Of a stretch of 64,000 nucleotides of DNA, positions 34,311 to 43,534 are shown piece after piece; within the stretch, counting starts at the first letter, position 1; each line of letters begins with the position of its first letter. Under the pieces are notes generated by a model. That model was not told the origin of the DNA. It saw only the letters and a program-made list of their open reading frames with translations, and made no database searches. The stretch spans positions 124,001-188,000 of the forward strand of contig NZ_JADKYY010000002.1 in NCBI RefSeq assembly GCF_015354315.1, in the 5' to 3' direction. A program made the position numbers and the translations under genes. The DNA is from Planobacterium oryzisoli (GTDB taxonomy: Bacteria > Bacteroidota > Bacteroidia > Flavobacteriales > Weeksellaceae).

Positions 34311-34526
34311 ATGCGCACGTTACGTTTTCTGGGAACTCTTATTTTGTTTGGCACCGTTACCTCCCAATGTACTAAACAGTCCAAAGTTCTTACCGATACA
34401 TTGGGAGATACTACAGGCGATATTGTGTCCACAGCTGTGGATTCTTTACTCGTAATCGATTCCACTACAATTGATTCCACAATATCAGATTCCGTCTTTG
34501 CAGAGACAGAGGTAAAAAGCCCATAA
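34311..34526 (+). CDS. Small Ser/Asp/Thr-rich secreted or lipid-anchored protein
   Basis: The 71-residue product has a hydrophobic N-terminus (MRTLRFLGTLILFGTVTSQC) and then an acidic Ser/Thr/Asp-rich tail with repeated D-S-T/D-S-x units (VDSLLVIDSTTIDSTISDSVF). Cysteine at residue 20 could be a lipid-anchor site, but the -1 residue is Gln instead of Gly, Ala or Ser, which is not a normal lipobox. I recognise no family. It lies alone between tyrS (divergent) and the sigma factor. A real gene is likely but not certain. Confidence 0.45.
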   Translation: MRTLRFLGTLILFGTVTSQCTKQSKVLTDTLGDTTGDIVSTAVDSLLVIDSTTIDSTISDSVFAETEVKSP

Positions 34527-34573
34527 TACCTATAAATACAAGTTTTGAATCCTCTTGCAGCCTTAACCCTTAC

Positions 34574-34596
34574 ACCCTGTGTATAGGGTCGTTTTT
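34574..34596 (+). terminator. Weak hairpin after the small secreted protein gene
   Basis: ACCCT (34574-34578) pairs with AGGGT (34585-34589) around a 6-base loop, followed by CG and TTTTT. The 5-bp stem is short, and the T run precedes the sigma factor -7 element. It could end the 34311 transcript. Confidence 0.35.
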
Positions 34597-34602
34597 ATTT
34601 TG

Positions 34603-34610
34603 TAATTTTG
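34603..34610 (+). promoter_or_regulatory. -7 promoter element for the ECF sigma factor
   Basis: TAATTTTG matches TAnnTTTG and ends 7 bases before the ATG at 34618, giving an almost leaderless message. No TTG lies at canonical distance. Confidence 0.4.
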
Positions 34611-34617
34611 TAGTCCA

Positions 34618-35166
34618 ATGATAGATGCATCACTCTATAGTTTGATACTTAGTGCAAGGCAGAAGGATCAAAAAGCACAGACCAAATTAATCAACATGTA
34701 TTGGGTCGATGTATTTAGTTTTGTACTTAAGAAAGTAGAAGACCAAAATGATGCTGACGAAATCACTGTCAATGTATTTTCTAAAGTACTATCCAAACTA
34801 GAGCTTTACGATCCCGCCTTCGAATTTAAAACGTGGGTACTTACTATAGCACAAAACACGATCATTGACTTTTGGAGAAAACGCAGAAGGGAACTTCCCA
34901 CTGCGGACGACACACAGTCCGATCTACACGGGCAATTTGCTATGAGTCCCGAAGAGCTAATGATTTCTGAGGAAGAGGCAAATAGCATACAGACTATAGT
35001 AGAAGGAATGGATGAGTCTTATAGGGATATAATTCGGCTTCGTTTCTTTGAGGAACGAACAATCAAGGAGATTGCAGAGCAATTGAATATTTCTGTATCC
35101 AATACCAAAGTACGAATTATGAGAGCGAAAAAAGTTTTGGCTTCATTATTAAAACAACCTGAGTAG
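34618..35166 (+). CDS. RNA polymerase sigma factor, ECF (sigma-70 family)
   Basis: The 182-residue protein has sigma region 2 ([29 protein letters not shown] to [26 protein letters not shown], residues 30-95) and region 4 ([46 protein letters not shown], about 128-175), with a variable linker. No anti-sigma gene lies next to it; the next gene, lipA, starts 11 bases later. Its regulon is unknown. Confidence 0.92.
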   Translation: MIDASLYSLILSARQKDQKAQTKLINMYWVDVFSFVLKKVEDQNDADEITVNVFSKVLSKLELYDPAFEFKTWVLTIAQNTIIDFWRKRRRELPTADDTQSDLHGQFAMSPEELMISEEEANSIQTIVEGMDESYRDIIRLRFFEERTIKEIAEQLNISVSNTKVRIMRAKKVLASLLKQPE

Positions 35167-35176
35167 ATCAGATATT

Positions 35177-36049
35177 ATGGAAAATCCAATTTTAGAACCT
35201 ACTGCTTTAGTTCAAAAACCTAAATGGATAAGGGTAAAACTACCCACTGGTAAAAATTATAGGGAGTTACGAAGTTTAGTGGATAAATATAAGCTTAACA
35301 CCATTTGCCAGAGCGGCAGCTGTCCTAATATGGGAGAGTGTTGGGGAGAGGGAACTGCCACCTTTATGATTTTAGGAAATGTCTGTACTCGAAGTTGTGG
35401 ATTCTGTGGAGTAAAAACCGGAAAACCTCTTGAAGTTAATTGGGACGAACCGGAGAAAGTGGCACGATCAATAAAGCTGATGAAGATTAAGCACGCAGTG
35501 CTAACTTCTGTGGATCGGGATGATTTGAAAGATATGGGTTCCATACTTTGGGCAGAAACTGTTCAAGCGGTCCGAAGGATTTCCCCTGGAACTACAATGG
35601 AAACGCTAATCCCGGATTTTCAGGGAATTCATAAACATATCGACAGGTTAGTCGCTGTAGCCCCGGAAGTGATTTCTCATAATATGGAAACGGTAAAACG
35701 TTTGACCCGTGAGGTTCGTATACAAGCACGATACGAGCGCAGTTTAGAAGTGCTTGATTACCTTAAATCGGCAGGTCAAAAGAGAACCAAAACTGGATTA
35801 ATGCTTGGACTTGGCGAGACTAAGGACGAAGTTTTCCAAACCATTGAAGACATTCGAGGAGCACAAGTGGATGTAATTACTATTGGACAGTATCTACAAC
35901 CCACTAAAAACCATTTGGCAGTTAAAAAATTTGTCACACCAGAAGAATTTGAAGAATATAGGGTTTTTGCTCAGTCTCTTGGCTTCAGACATGTAGAGAG
36001 TTCTCCGTTGGTTCGAAGTTCGTACCATGCAGAAAAACACATTCATTAA
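35177..36049 (+). CDS. lipA: Lipoyl synthase (radical SAM)
   Basis: The 290-residue enzyme has both iron-sulfur cluster motifs: auxiliary cluster C44-X4-C49-X5-C55 ([12 protein letters not shown]) and radical-SAM C70-X3-C74-X2-C77 (CTRSCGFC), plus the C-terminal RSSYHAE with the conserved serine. It inserts two sulfur atoms into octanoyl-protein to form the lipoyl cofactor used by 2-oxoacid dehydrogenases, one of which is encoded at 55973. It follows the sigma factor gene by 11 bases, so the two may be co-transcribed. A terminator stands after it. Confidence 0.97.
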   Translation: MENPILEPTALVQKPKWIRVKLPTGKNYRELRSLVDKYKLNTICQSGSCPNMGECWGEGTATFMILGNVCTRSCGFCGVKTGKPLEVNWDEPEKVARSIKLMKIKHAVLTSVDRDDLKDMGSILWAETVQAVRRISPGTTMETLIPDFQGIHKHIDRLVAVAPEVISHNMETVKRLTREVRIQARYERSLEVLDYLKSAGQKRTKTGLMLGLGETKDEVFQTIEDIRGAQVDVITIGQYLQPTKNHLAVKKFVTPEEFEEYRVFAQSLGFRHVESSPLVRSSYHAEKHIH

Positions 36050-36071
36050 CAGGAAGTACAACTTTTAGAAG

Positions 36072-36095
36072 GCGAATTTAAAAATTCGCTTTTTT
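36072..36095 (+). terminator. Intrinsic terminator after lipA
   Basis: GCGAATTT (36072-36079) and AAATTCGC (36082-36089) are exact inverted repeats, followed directly by six Ts, 23 bases after the lipA stop. Confidence 0.8.
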
Positions 36096-36136
36096 ATTGC
36101 CGATACAGTATATTAGTGAAATAAAAACTACATAAA

Positions 36137-36970
36137 ATGCGTTATTACAATTTTGCCCTTATCTTATTTGTATTGCTTGGTCTGCTAGTCTCCTGTTCAA
36201 AGAAAGAACACTCGCAGGAGTCTGTTGCGCAAACAGAGACTACTGATGGTATTACCCTTGAAGAACTATCCTACGATATTAATGGAGTAACTCACCGATC
36301 TTATGCGGCATACGATGCACAGGCAGGAACTTCCCTACCTGTAGTTATTGTACTTCCCGAATGGTGGGGTATGACGGATTTCATCAAAGAAAAAGTGCAC
36401 GCTTTCGCCAAGCTAGGCTACTACGCGGTGGCAGTGGATTATTACGGGGAGGCAAAGGAGGTTGAGGATCCTGCAGAAGCAAGCAAATTGTCCTCTCATT
36501 TTTATAACATTCCAATTGATGCGCGACGTATGTTTGACGCAGTAAAGAACAAAATTATTATTTCTCCAAATGCCGATTTTAACAAGATGGCGATTGTGGG
36601 ATACTGTTTTGGAGGTGCGCAGGCGCTCAACATGGCAAGATTATCCGATGACTTTAAAGGGGTAGTGAGCGTTCATGGTAATTTGCAAACCGGAATACGG
36701 GCAAAGAACAATAAAGTCCAATATTTGGTCCTACATGGCAATGAGGATTCCTTTGTACCGAAATCGGAAGTAGAAGGATTCAAGAAGGAGATGGATTCTG
36801 CAGGTGCTAATATGCAGTTTATTGGGTATGAGGGAGCCAAGCACGCTTTTAGTAATCCCAAGGCAGATGAAATCGCCAAAAAATATAATTTGGATATTGC
36901 ACATAATCCCCAGGCTGCTAAATCGTCCTGGGATAGAACAGTACAGTTTTTGCAGAAAGTACTTCGATAA
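36137..36970 (+). CDS. Dienelactone-hydrolase-family lipoprotein
   Basis: The 277-residue protein has a lipoprotein signal ending LLGLLVSC (C20) and a dienelactone hydrolase fold: PEWWGMTDFIKEKVHAFAKLGYYAVAVDYYG, nucleophile C157 in GYCFGG (cysteine, as in true DLH), D204 in HGNEDSFVP and H236 in AKHAFSN. The triad is complete. It is envelope-anchored, unlike cytoplasmic carboxymethylenebutenolidase. The substrate is unknown. A lipocalin lipoprotein follows 26 bases later. Confidence 0.88.
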   Translation: MRYYNFALILFVLLGLLVSCSKKEHSQESVAQTETTDGITLEELSYDINGVTHRSYAAYDAQAGTSLPVVIVLPEWWGMTDFIKEKVHAFAKLGYYAVAVDYYGEAKEVEDPAEASKLSSHFYNIPIDARRMFDAVKNKIIISPNADFNKMAIVGYCFGGAQALNMARLSDDFKGVVSVHGNLQTGIRAKNNKVQYLVLHGNEDSFVPKSEVEGFKKEMDSAGANMQFIGYEGAKHAFSNPKADEIAKKYNLDIAHNPQAAKSSWDRTVQFLQKVLR

Positions 36971-36996
36971 CCAACTAATTTGAAATCTATAATATT

Positions 36997-37515
36997 ATGA
37001 AACTAAACATGTATCTGATGTGTTTAGCACTAATCGTGTTAACCTCTTGCTCGGTTGGAATTCCGGACGGGGCATCTGCTATCCGTGATTTTCAAAGTGA
37101 AAAATACCTAGGAAAATGGTTTGAGATTGCTCGCTTTGATTTTAAATTTGAACGTGATTTAGATAATGTAACTGCGGAATACTCTAAAAAAGAAAATGGC
37201 CATATCAAAGTTGTTAACCGCGGATTCCACACTATTGATAAAGTATGGAAACAATCCGTTGGAGAAGCAAGGTTTGTTAATGATCCCAGTGAGGCACGTT
37301 TAAAAGTGTCCTTCTTTAAACCCTTTTGGGCAGGATACAATGTAATTGATATGGTTGACTATAAGTATGCATTGGTGGCTGGCAAAAATTTAGATTATTT
37401 GTGGATCCTATCTAGAGAAAAGACGATTCCTGGTGAGGTAAAGGAAAGGTTTTTAACACACGCACAAAGGATTGGTTACGACACGTCTCGATTGATCTGG
37501 GTTAATCATGATTGA
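36997..37515 (+). CDS. blc: Bacterial lipocalin lipoprotein
   Basis: The 172 residues include a lipoprotein signal (LIVLTSC, C18) and the lipocalin motif LGKWFEIARFDFKFERDLDNVTAEYSKKENGHIKVVNRGF (about 37-75), with the later conserved strands KPFWAGYNVIDMVDYKYALVAGKNLDYLWILSREKTIP. It closely follows E. coli Blc and should bind lysophospholipids or fatty acids in the envelope. It lies between a DLH-type lipoprotein and cinA (9-base gap). Confidence 0.93.
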   Translation: MKLNMYLMCLALIVLTSCSVGIPDGASAIRDFQSEKYLGKWFEIARFDFKFERDLDNVTAEYSKKENGHIKVVNRGFHTIDKVWKQSVGEARFVNDPSEARLKVSFFKPFWAGYNVIDMVDYKYALVAGKNLDYLWILSREKTIPGEVKERFLTHAQRIGYDTSRLIWVNHD

Positions 37516-37524
37516 GATCTTTAA

Positions 37525-38769
37525 ATGAAAGCAAGTATACTTATTATTGGTGACGAAGTTCTGGCCGGAGCTACTCAAGATACAAACTCAGGTTTCATCG
37601 CTCTGGAGCTTCGTAAATGGGGAGTGGACATCGACCGAATTTTGACGGTTTCGGATGAAGTCAGCACCATAAAGCAAGCTCTGGAATTTTGCTTCCAAAC
37701 ATCGGAACTGGTTATATCTACTGGAGGTATAGGTCCTACTAAGGACGATAAAACCAAAAGTGCTATTTCACAATTTTTTCGTACTGAATTGGTTTTTGAC
37801 AGTGGAACTTATAGCCATCTTAAGGAGTTGTTTCGACAAAGAAACCGTTTGGAACTATTGGAAATGAACCGGGGACAAGCTATGGTGTTTTCAGATGCTC
37901 AAGTGCTTTTAAACCGCTATGGAACAGCACCGGGTCAAGTGATTTCAAAAAACGGACGCACCGCAGTTGTACTTCCGGGCGTTCCATATGAAGTTAAGCC
38001 CTTGATAAAAGAAAACCTGCCGACTATTCTAAAGCGCTACGGACTGAATACCCAATTTTATACCCGAACAGTTTCTGTAGTTGGGATTCCTGAAAGTAAA
38101 CTGGCCCAAATACTTGAAGATTGGGAGCTTAGATTGCCTGCAAATACTACACTTTCTTATCTTCCTGTTGGAAACCGAATTAAGCTAAGACTTACTGCAA
38201 AAGGTCCAGTTGCCATGGAACTGGAAAAGCAGCTGGAATATCATATTTCAATGCTTCAAACTTTAATTGGTCCGAATATTATTGGAAAGCACAAGGATAA
38301 AATCGAGGATATTCTAAAAGATGTTATCTTGGAGAAAAGTTTATCGCTGAGTGTTGCCGAGAGTTGTACTGGCGGATTGCTGAGTGGTTTGATTACTAGT
38401 GTTAGTGGGAGTTCTTCTTATTTTAAAGGCGGGGTTGTTGCGTACGAAGCAGCACAAAAGTCGAGAATATTAAATGTGCAGGAACACACCATTGCAACAT
38501 GCACAACGGTAAGTCCTGAAGTTGCAAGCCAGATGGCGGAAGGATGTCGCCATCTTTTTAACAGTTCTGTATCTATAGCAACAACAGGAGTAGCCGGCCC
38601 TTTAAGCGATTCGTATAATAACCCTATAGGGTTAGCCTATATAGCAGTTAGTACTTCCCAAGGGACAAGCGTTGAGAAAGTACACCTTTCCCACTTGGAT
38701 AGAGAAGATTTTATGCGCTTTATATCCCAACGGGCTCTTCAATTTTTAATTCAAGTCTTACAGAAATAA
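37525..38769 (+). CDS. cinA: CinA family protein (competence/damage-inducible)
   Basis: The 414-residue protein combines an N-terminal MoaB/MogA-like domain (ILIIGDEVLAGATQDTNSGFIALELRKWG, STGGIGPTKDDKT) with a C-terminal CinA nicotinamide-mononucleotide deamidase domain from about residue 255 (SLSVAESCTGGLLSGLITSVSGSSSYFKGGVVAYEAAQK, ATTGVAGP). CinA salvages NAD pyridine nucleotides (ADP-ribose pyrophosphatase and NMN deamidase) and is linked to competence in some species. No recA or competence gene is adjacent. It begins 9 bases after the lipocalin stop. Confidence 0.95.
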   Translation: MKASILIIGDEVLAGATQDTNSGFIALELRKWGVDIDRILTVSDEVSTIKQALEFCFQTSELVISTGGIGPTKDDKTKSAISQFFRTELVFDSGTYSHLKELFRQRNRLELLEMNRGQAMVFSDAQVLLNRYGTAPGQVISKNGRTAVVLPGVPYEVKPLIKENLPTILKRYGLNTQFYTRTVSVVGIPESKLAQILEDWELRLPANTTLSYLPVGNRIKLRLTAKGPVAMELEKQLEYHISMLQTLIGPNIIGKHKDKIEDILKDVILEKSLSLSVAESCTGGLLSGLITSVSGSSSYFKGGVVAYEAAQKSRILNVQEHTIATCTTVSPEVASQMAEGCRHLFNSSVSIATTGVAGPLSDSYNNPIGLAYIAVSTSQGTSVEKVHLSHLDREDFMRFISQRALQFLIQVLQK

Positions 38770-38807
38770 TTAGAACTTTTACTTAAAAAGAAATTCTGGT
38801 GCATTAT

Positions 38808-38837
38808 TTGTTAGACTAGTCTAATTTTGTAATTTTG
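38808..38837 (+). promoter_or_regulatory. feoAB promoter with a DtxR-like palindrome in the spacer
   Basis: TTG at 38808-38810, a 19-base spacer and TAATTTTG at 38830-38837 make a canonical flavobacterial promoter; a second TAATTTTG directly precedes it (38822-38829). The 14-bp perfect palindrome TTAGACTAGTCTAA (38811-38824) fills the spacer right after the TTG. It resembles DtxR/IdeR/MntR-type boxes (TTAGG...CCTAA), so iron-loaded repressor binding would block polymerase. The ATG of feoA is 20 bases downstream. Confidence 0.75.
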
Positions 38838-38857
38838 CAAATGAAATCTTTGATTGA

Positions 38858-39094
38858 ATGAAAGATTTAACGTCATTAAAAAATAAAGACAGTGCGATAA
38901 TTAAAGGATTCTCCCAACACTGCAATGTAGTGATGAGAGACAGACTATTGGATCTGGGGTTCGTTCCCGGCACACGCGTGTTCCGAATACGTACAAGCCC
39001 ATTAGGAGATCCTGTAGCGTATAGTGTGCATAACACTGTTATATCACTTCGCCATGAAGATGCCGAAGTAATACTTATAGAAAATAATGAATAA
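38858..39094 (+). CDS. feoA: Ferrous iron transport protein A
   Basis: The 78-residue protein is an SH3-like FeoA: the family text CNVVMRDRLLDLGFVPGTRVFRIRTSPLGDPVAYSVHNTVISLRHEDAEVILIE matches over its whole length. It is a cytosolic partner of FeoB, modulating iron uptake. It overlaps feoB by 8 bases, so both are made from one message under the operator at 38811-38824. Confidence 0.93.
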   Translation: MKDLTSLKNKDSAIIKGFSQHCNVVMRDRLLDLGFVPGTRVFRIRTSPLGDPVAYSVHNTVISLRHEDAEVILIENNE

Positions 39095-41261
39095 TAAGAG
39101 TCCTAACCCTTTTGGTCACGACTGTGGGAGTTGCGTGCATAGTGCCGTTTCTAATATTACTGGAAAGGGTAGGATTCGTGTGGCTTTGGCAGGAAACCCA
39201 AATACGGGAAAAAGCACCATATTTAACGCTTTGACAGGACTAAAGCAGCACACGGGAAACTGGCCTGGAAAAACAGTGCAATCTGCTACTGGAACAGCCT
39301 ATTACAAGGAAACACGTTTTCAATTTGTAGATCTGCCGGGTACTTATTCTCTTCTTTCAAATTCGGAAGACGAACAGGTAGCTCGGGATTACTTACTCTT
39401 TGAAAATCCCGATGTTACTGTAGTAGTTGCAGACGCTTCGCGATTGGAACGGCATCTGAATCTACTGCTTCAGATAATGCAGATAACTCCAAATGTTGTA
39501 CTATGTTTAAATCTAATAGACGAAGCTCAGAGACATGGTGTAGATGTGGATGCTAAACTGCTTTCTAGGGAGCTGGGGATTCCTGTGGTTAAAACAAGTG
39601 CCCGTAGTAAAAAAGGATTAGACCGCTTGCTGGAATCCGTTAATTTGATTGCCGAGGGGAAATGGAACATACAGGACCTACCCCAGATAAGAATGAGCGA
39701 AGGACCGCAAATAGCAATCAGTACTTTAATAGAGAGATTACGCATGCTTGATCCTGATCTTCCCAGTGCTCAATGGATTGCGATGCGTTTATTGGAAGGC
39801 GATGGGGTGGTATTTCAAGCTCTCCTTTCAGGGAAATTCTCTTCCCGAATTTCCGATCCTCACGCGCAAACTCTCTCACTTTGGATAAATGAACTGAAAG
39901 ATCAGGTGGAATCTAGTTTTAGAGACACATTGGTCTCTGCTTTCTATTCACGTAGTACTGAGTTAGTAAAAAAGTGCGTAAAAGCAAGCACTTCTTTTTC
40001 TCTTTCCTTATTTGATATACGATTAGATAATTTGGTAACCCACCGCCTATGGGGTTTTCCTATTATGTTCTTACTACTTGCTACGGTTCTCTGGTTGACA
40101 ATTACCGGGGCCAATTATCCATCGCAATGGTTGAGCCATTTATTGTTAGATATTGGCCTACCGCTCCTTAAATCTTTCTTTGTGAATTTGGGAACGCCCG
40201 CAGAGTTGAGTGGGTTTCTCGTAGACGGAGTTTACCAGTCTACTGCTTGGGTAGTCTCCGTGATGCTTCCACCTATGGCTATCTTTTTTCCTTTATTTAC
40301 TTTGTTAGAGGATTTTGGTTATTTACCGCGTGTCGCCTTTAACCTTGATAGACTTTTTAAAGGAGCGGGTGCTCATGGAAAGCAGGCGCTTACCTTGAGT
40401 ATGGGTTTTGGATGTAATGCAGCTGGTGTGGTATCCACCCGTATTATTAATAGTCCACGAGAGAAGTTACTAGCCATTATCACCAATAATTTTTCTCTTT
40501 GTAACGGACGCTGGCCTACACAAATTCTTATTGCGACCATTTTCTTAGGTGTTTTGGTGCCTCCTGCATGGTCGAGTACCGTGGCAATGCTCGGGGTAAT
40601 AGCAATCGCAATTTTAGGTATTGCATTTACTTTCTTTACATCCTGGTTACTCTCTTTAACTCTACTTAAAGGAAAAGCCTCCTTCTTCACTTTAGAGCTT
40701 CCACCTTACCGGCCGCCCCAATTATGGCAAACGTTATATACCTCACTCATTGACCGAACCCTTGTTGTTTTATGGCGCGCAGTGGTGTTTGCCGCTCCTG
40801 CGGGCGCAGTAATCTGGTTGATATCCAATATTATGGTGCACGATCAGACAGTTGCCGTTTGGATTGTAGAGTGGTTGAACCCCTTCGGTCTCTTTATTGG
40901 CCTTAATGGAGTAATTTTATTGGCCTATATTGTGGCGATACCTGCGAACGAAATAGTGATCCCGACCATCCTTATGCTTACTGTATTAGTGCTTGGTACT
41001 CCAGCGTTAGGCGCAGGTTCAGGAGTATTATTTGAGGCAGACCAACTAGTTATAAGCAATCTTCTTCAAGCCGCTGGGTGGACGACTCTCACTGGAATTA
41101 ACCTCATGCTCTTTAGTTTACTCCATAATCCATGCAGTACTACCATCTACACTATTTATAAAGAGACCGGCAGCGTGAAATGGACGTCAATCGCGACGAT
41201 TTTACCAATAATTTATGGTATCATCGTGTGTGCAGCGGTGGCATTTTTATGGAAATTGTGA
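39087..41261 (+). CDS. feoB: Ferrous iron transporter FeoB
   Basis: The 724-residue protein has a short N-terminal extension with HDCGSC, then a G-protein domain: G1 GNPNTGKST at 36-44, G3 VDLPGTYSL, G4-type NLIDEAQ. The membrane part follows from about residue 310 with two Gate motifs (e.g. LSMGFGCNAAGVVSTRII, SLLHNPCSTTIYTI with a conserved cysteine). It transports Fe2+ across the inner membrane, driven by GTP-gated changes. It has no FeoC; feoA is separate upstream. A DtxR-like operator likely links it to iron status. Confidence 0.96.
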   Translation: MNNKSPNPFGHDCGSCVHSAVSNITGKGRIRVALAGNPNTGKSTIFNALTGLKQHTGNWPGKTVQSATGTAYYKETRFQFVDLPGTYSLLSNSEDEQVARDYLLFENPDVTVVVADASRLERHLNLLLQIMQITPNVVLCLNLIDEAQRHGVDVDAKLLSRELGIPVVKTSARSKKGLDRLLESVNLIAEGKWNIQDLPQIRMSEGPQIAISTLIERLRMLDPDLPSAQWIAMRLLEGDGVVFQALLSGKFSSRISDPHAQTLSLWINELKDQVESSFRDTLVSAFYSRSTELVKKCVKASTSFSLSLFDIRLDNLVTHRLWGFPIMFLLLATVLWLTITGANYPSQWLSHLLLDIGLPLLKSFFVNLGTPAELSGFLVDGVYQSTAWVVSVMLPPMAIFFPLFTLLEDFGYLPRVAFNLDRLFKGAGAHGKQALTLSMGFGCNAAGVVSTRIINSPREKLLAIITNNFSLCNGRWPTQILIATIFLGVLVPPAWSSTVAMLGVIAIAILGIAFTFFTSWLLSLTLLKGKASFFTLELPPYRPPQLWQTLYTSLIDRTLVVLWRAVVFAAPAGAVIWLISNIMVHDQTVAVWIVEWLNPFGLFIGLNGVILLAYIVAIPANEIVIPTILMLTVLVLGTPALGAGSGVLFEADQLVISNLLQAAGWTTLTGINLMLFSLLHNPCSTTIYTIYKETGSVKWTSIATILPIIYGIIVCAAVAFLWKL

Positions 41262-41374
41262 ATGCTCTCAAATCCTTTATTGCACCTAATACAGAATTCC
41301 CTGCTAGTAATTTCCTATCATTTTTGTAACTTCAGTCCGATTTCAATAACTTATACTTAAAATTGATTCGTGAT

Positions 41375-43450
41375 ATGAAAAAAACAACTATTAGTGTGGT
41401 AGCACTTACAGGTATCTTATTCCTAAGCTCCTGTACAGTCAATACACCGGTAAATCCTTCTGCGGAAAGTAAGGAAGTCACTCAAGTAGTTTCTGAGCAA
41501 GGGCTTAATCTCGATTATATGGACACTTCAGTGCGTGCACAGGATGATTTCTTTGGATTTGTTAACGGTAACTGGTACAAAAACACTGAAATTCCGTCCG
41601 ATAAAGCATCATGGGGGTCTTTCAACAAACTACGTGAAGATACAGACAATGCCTCCCTGACAATACTAAATAAAATACTGTCTACCCAATATAGTCCCAA
41701 TTCCGAAGGAGAAAAAATTCAGGCCCTGTACGGAACGTTCATCGATTGGGACGCACGTAACAAGGAAGGGCTTGCTCCTATCCAATCGGACTTGGCTAAG
41801 ATAGATGCCATTAAATCCGTTTCAGACTTACAGAATTATCTGAATCAGGCTACTCTTAAAGGAGATAACCCTCTGTACGGTTGGAGAGTAGGGCCGGATT
41901 TAAAGAACTCGGTTATGAATGCGGTATACCTTGGTGGACCTACGTTAGGTCTTGGAAAAGATTATTACCAGAAGGTTAACGAAGCTAACACTAGAACTTT
42001 GGAGCAGTATGAAGCCTTTGTGACCAAGCTTTATTCCACTCTGGGTTATAGTAACCCTGCTGCAAAGGCTTCATCACTAGTAAATTTTGAAAAACAGCTG
42101 GCCCAGTATCTGCTAACTAATGAGCAGGGTAGGGATGCGAATCTACGCTATAATCCTAAATCAATACAGGAGCTCTCTACTATAAGCAAGAATGTAAACT
42201 TACCAAGCTATTTAAAGTCTGTTGGAGTGGAAACCGATAGGGTGATTCTAAGTGAGCTGAAATACTACGAGAATCTAGATACTATCATTTCTGAGAAGAA
42301 TTTGACACTTCTAAAAGATTATATAAAGTTGCACTTATTACGCGGTAGTATGGGCTACCTTAACCAAGAAATGGATGATCTCCAATTTGATTTCTATTCC
42401 CGCTACCTCCAGGGGCAGCAGCAGCAGCGGTCCATGGACAAACGCGGATTACAAATGATAAACGGTGTATTGGGCGAAGCATTCGGGAAACTCTACGTAG
42501 AGGAGTACTTTCCCAAAGAGGCTAAAGCCCAGATGCAGACGTATGTAGATTATTTGAAGAAAGCTTTTTCTGCACGAATCGAAGGGCTTGATTGGATGTC
42601 GCAGGCGACCAAAGTAAAGGCCCAGGACAAGCTCTCTAAGTTTAAAGTGAAGATTGCATATCCTGATACGTGGCGTGATTATTCGGAACTTAGAATGGAG
42701 AGGAAGTCTGAAGGGGGATCCCTTTACAAGAATATGGAGAACCTCTCCACTTGGAATTACAAAAGAAATTTAAGTAAGATCGGCCAGCCAGTCGACAAGT
42801 CGGAGTGGGGTATGTCACCACAGACAGTAAATGCTTATTACAGTGCTTCCAACAATGAGATCGTGTTTCCAGCGGCTATCCTACAACCACCTTTCTTTAA
42901 CTTTAAGGCTGACCCGGCCGTAAACTTTGGAGGGATCGGAGCGGTTATAGGCCACGAAATTTCGCACGGATTTGATGATGGCGGATCACGATTTGATGGT
43001 GACGGAAACCTAGTGAATTGGTGGACGGATTCCGACCGTAAGAACTTTGATGAAAAGGTTGGTGAGCTCGCAGCGCAATACGATCAATACGAAGCAGTAA
43101 AAGGAAGCTTTATTAACGGTAAATTTACTAGTGGAGAAAATATCGGTGACCTTGGAGGGGTAGCTGTAGCCTATGAAGCCTTACAAATGTATCTTAAAGA
43201 CCATGGTAATCCTGGGTTGATAAGTGGGTATACCCAAGACCAGAGGTTTTTTATGAGCTGGGCGACGGTATGGCGGACAAAATCGACTGATCAGTATGTA
43301 CAGAACCAGGTTAAAACCGATCCTCATGCTCCTGGATACTATCGAGCCTTTGCTCCGTTGCTCAATATTGACGCCTTCCATGAAGCTTTTGATACTAAAC
43401 CTGGAGACAAACTTTATAAAGCACCAGAGGAGCGAATTAAAATCTGGTAG
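41375..43450 (+). CDS. M13 family metallopeptidase (neprilysin-like), lipoprotein
   Basis: The 691-residue protein starts at the ATG at 41375 (MKKTTISVVALTGILFLSSC); an in-frame TTG at 41363 would only add four residues before the signal. The lipobox LSSC fits an outer-membrane lipoprotein. Zinc motif HEISH (527-531) and ENIGD with E588 as third ligand and D592 are intact, as are NAYY and VGELAAQYDQY. M13 enzymes (PepO type) cut oligopeptides of about 30 residues or fewer. Function is probably peptide use, together with the S46 peptidase at 44237. Confidence 0.93.
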   Translation: MKKTTISVVALTGILFLSSCTVNTPVNPSAESKEVTQVVSEQGLNLDYMDTSVRAQDDFFGFVNGNWYKNTEIPSDKASWGSFNKLREDTDNASLTILNKILSTQYSPNSEGEKIQALYGTFIDWDARNKEGLAPIQSDLAKIDAIKSVSDLQNYLNQATLKGDNPLYGWRVGPDLKNSVMNAVYLGGPTLGLGKDYYQKVNEANTRTLEQYEAFVTKLYSTLGYSNPAAKASSLVNFEKQLAQYLLTNEQGRDANLRYNPKSIQELSTISKNVNLPSYLKSVGVETDRVILSELKYYENLDTIISEKNLTLLKDYIKLHLLRGSMGYLNQEMDDLQFDFYSRYLQGQQQQRSMDKRGLQMINGVLGEAFGKLYVEEYFPKEAKAQMQTYVDYLKKAFSARIEGLDWMSQATKVKAQDKLSKFKVKIAYPDTWRDYSELRMERKSEGGSLYKNMENLSTWNYKRNLSKIGQPVDKSEWGMSPQTVNAYYSASNNEIVFPAAILQPPFFNFKADPAVNFGGIGAVIGHEISHGFDDGGSRFDGDGNLVNWWTDSDRKNFDEKVGELAAQYDQYEAVKGSFINGKFTSGENIGDLGGVAVAYEALQMYLKDHGNPGLISGYTQDQRFFMSWATVWRTKSTDQYVQNQVKTDPHAPGYYRAFAPLLNIDAFHEAFDTKPGDKLYKAPEERIKIW

Positions 43451-43489
43451 ATAGTCTTAGTTGTGGATCCGGCCACAATGTGAATTTTC

Positions 43490-43529
43490 TGTCCCTGTAG
43501 AGCGCATACTTTACAGGGACATTTTTTTT
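43490..43529 (+). terminator. Intrinsic terminator after the M13 peptidase gene
   Basis: TGTCCCTGTA (43490-43499) and TACAGGGACA (43512-43521) form a perfect 10-bp stem with a 12-base loop, followed by eight Ts. It ends the peptidase transcript and separates it from the convergent lipoprotein gene. Confidence 0.85.
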
Positions 43530-43534
43530 ATACT

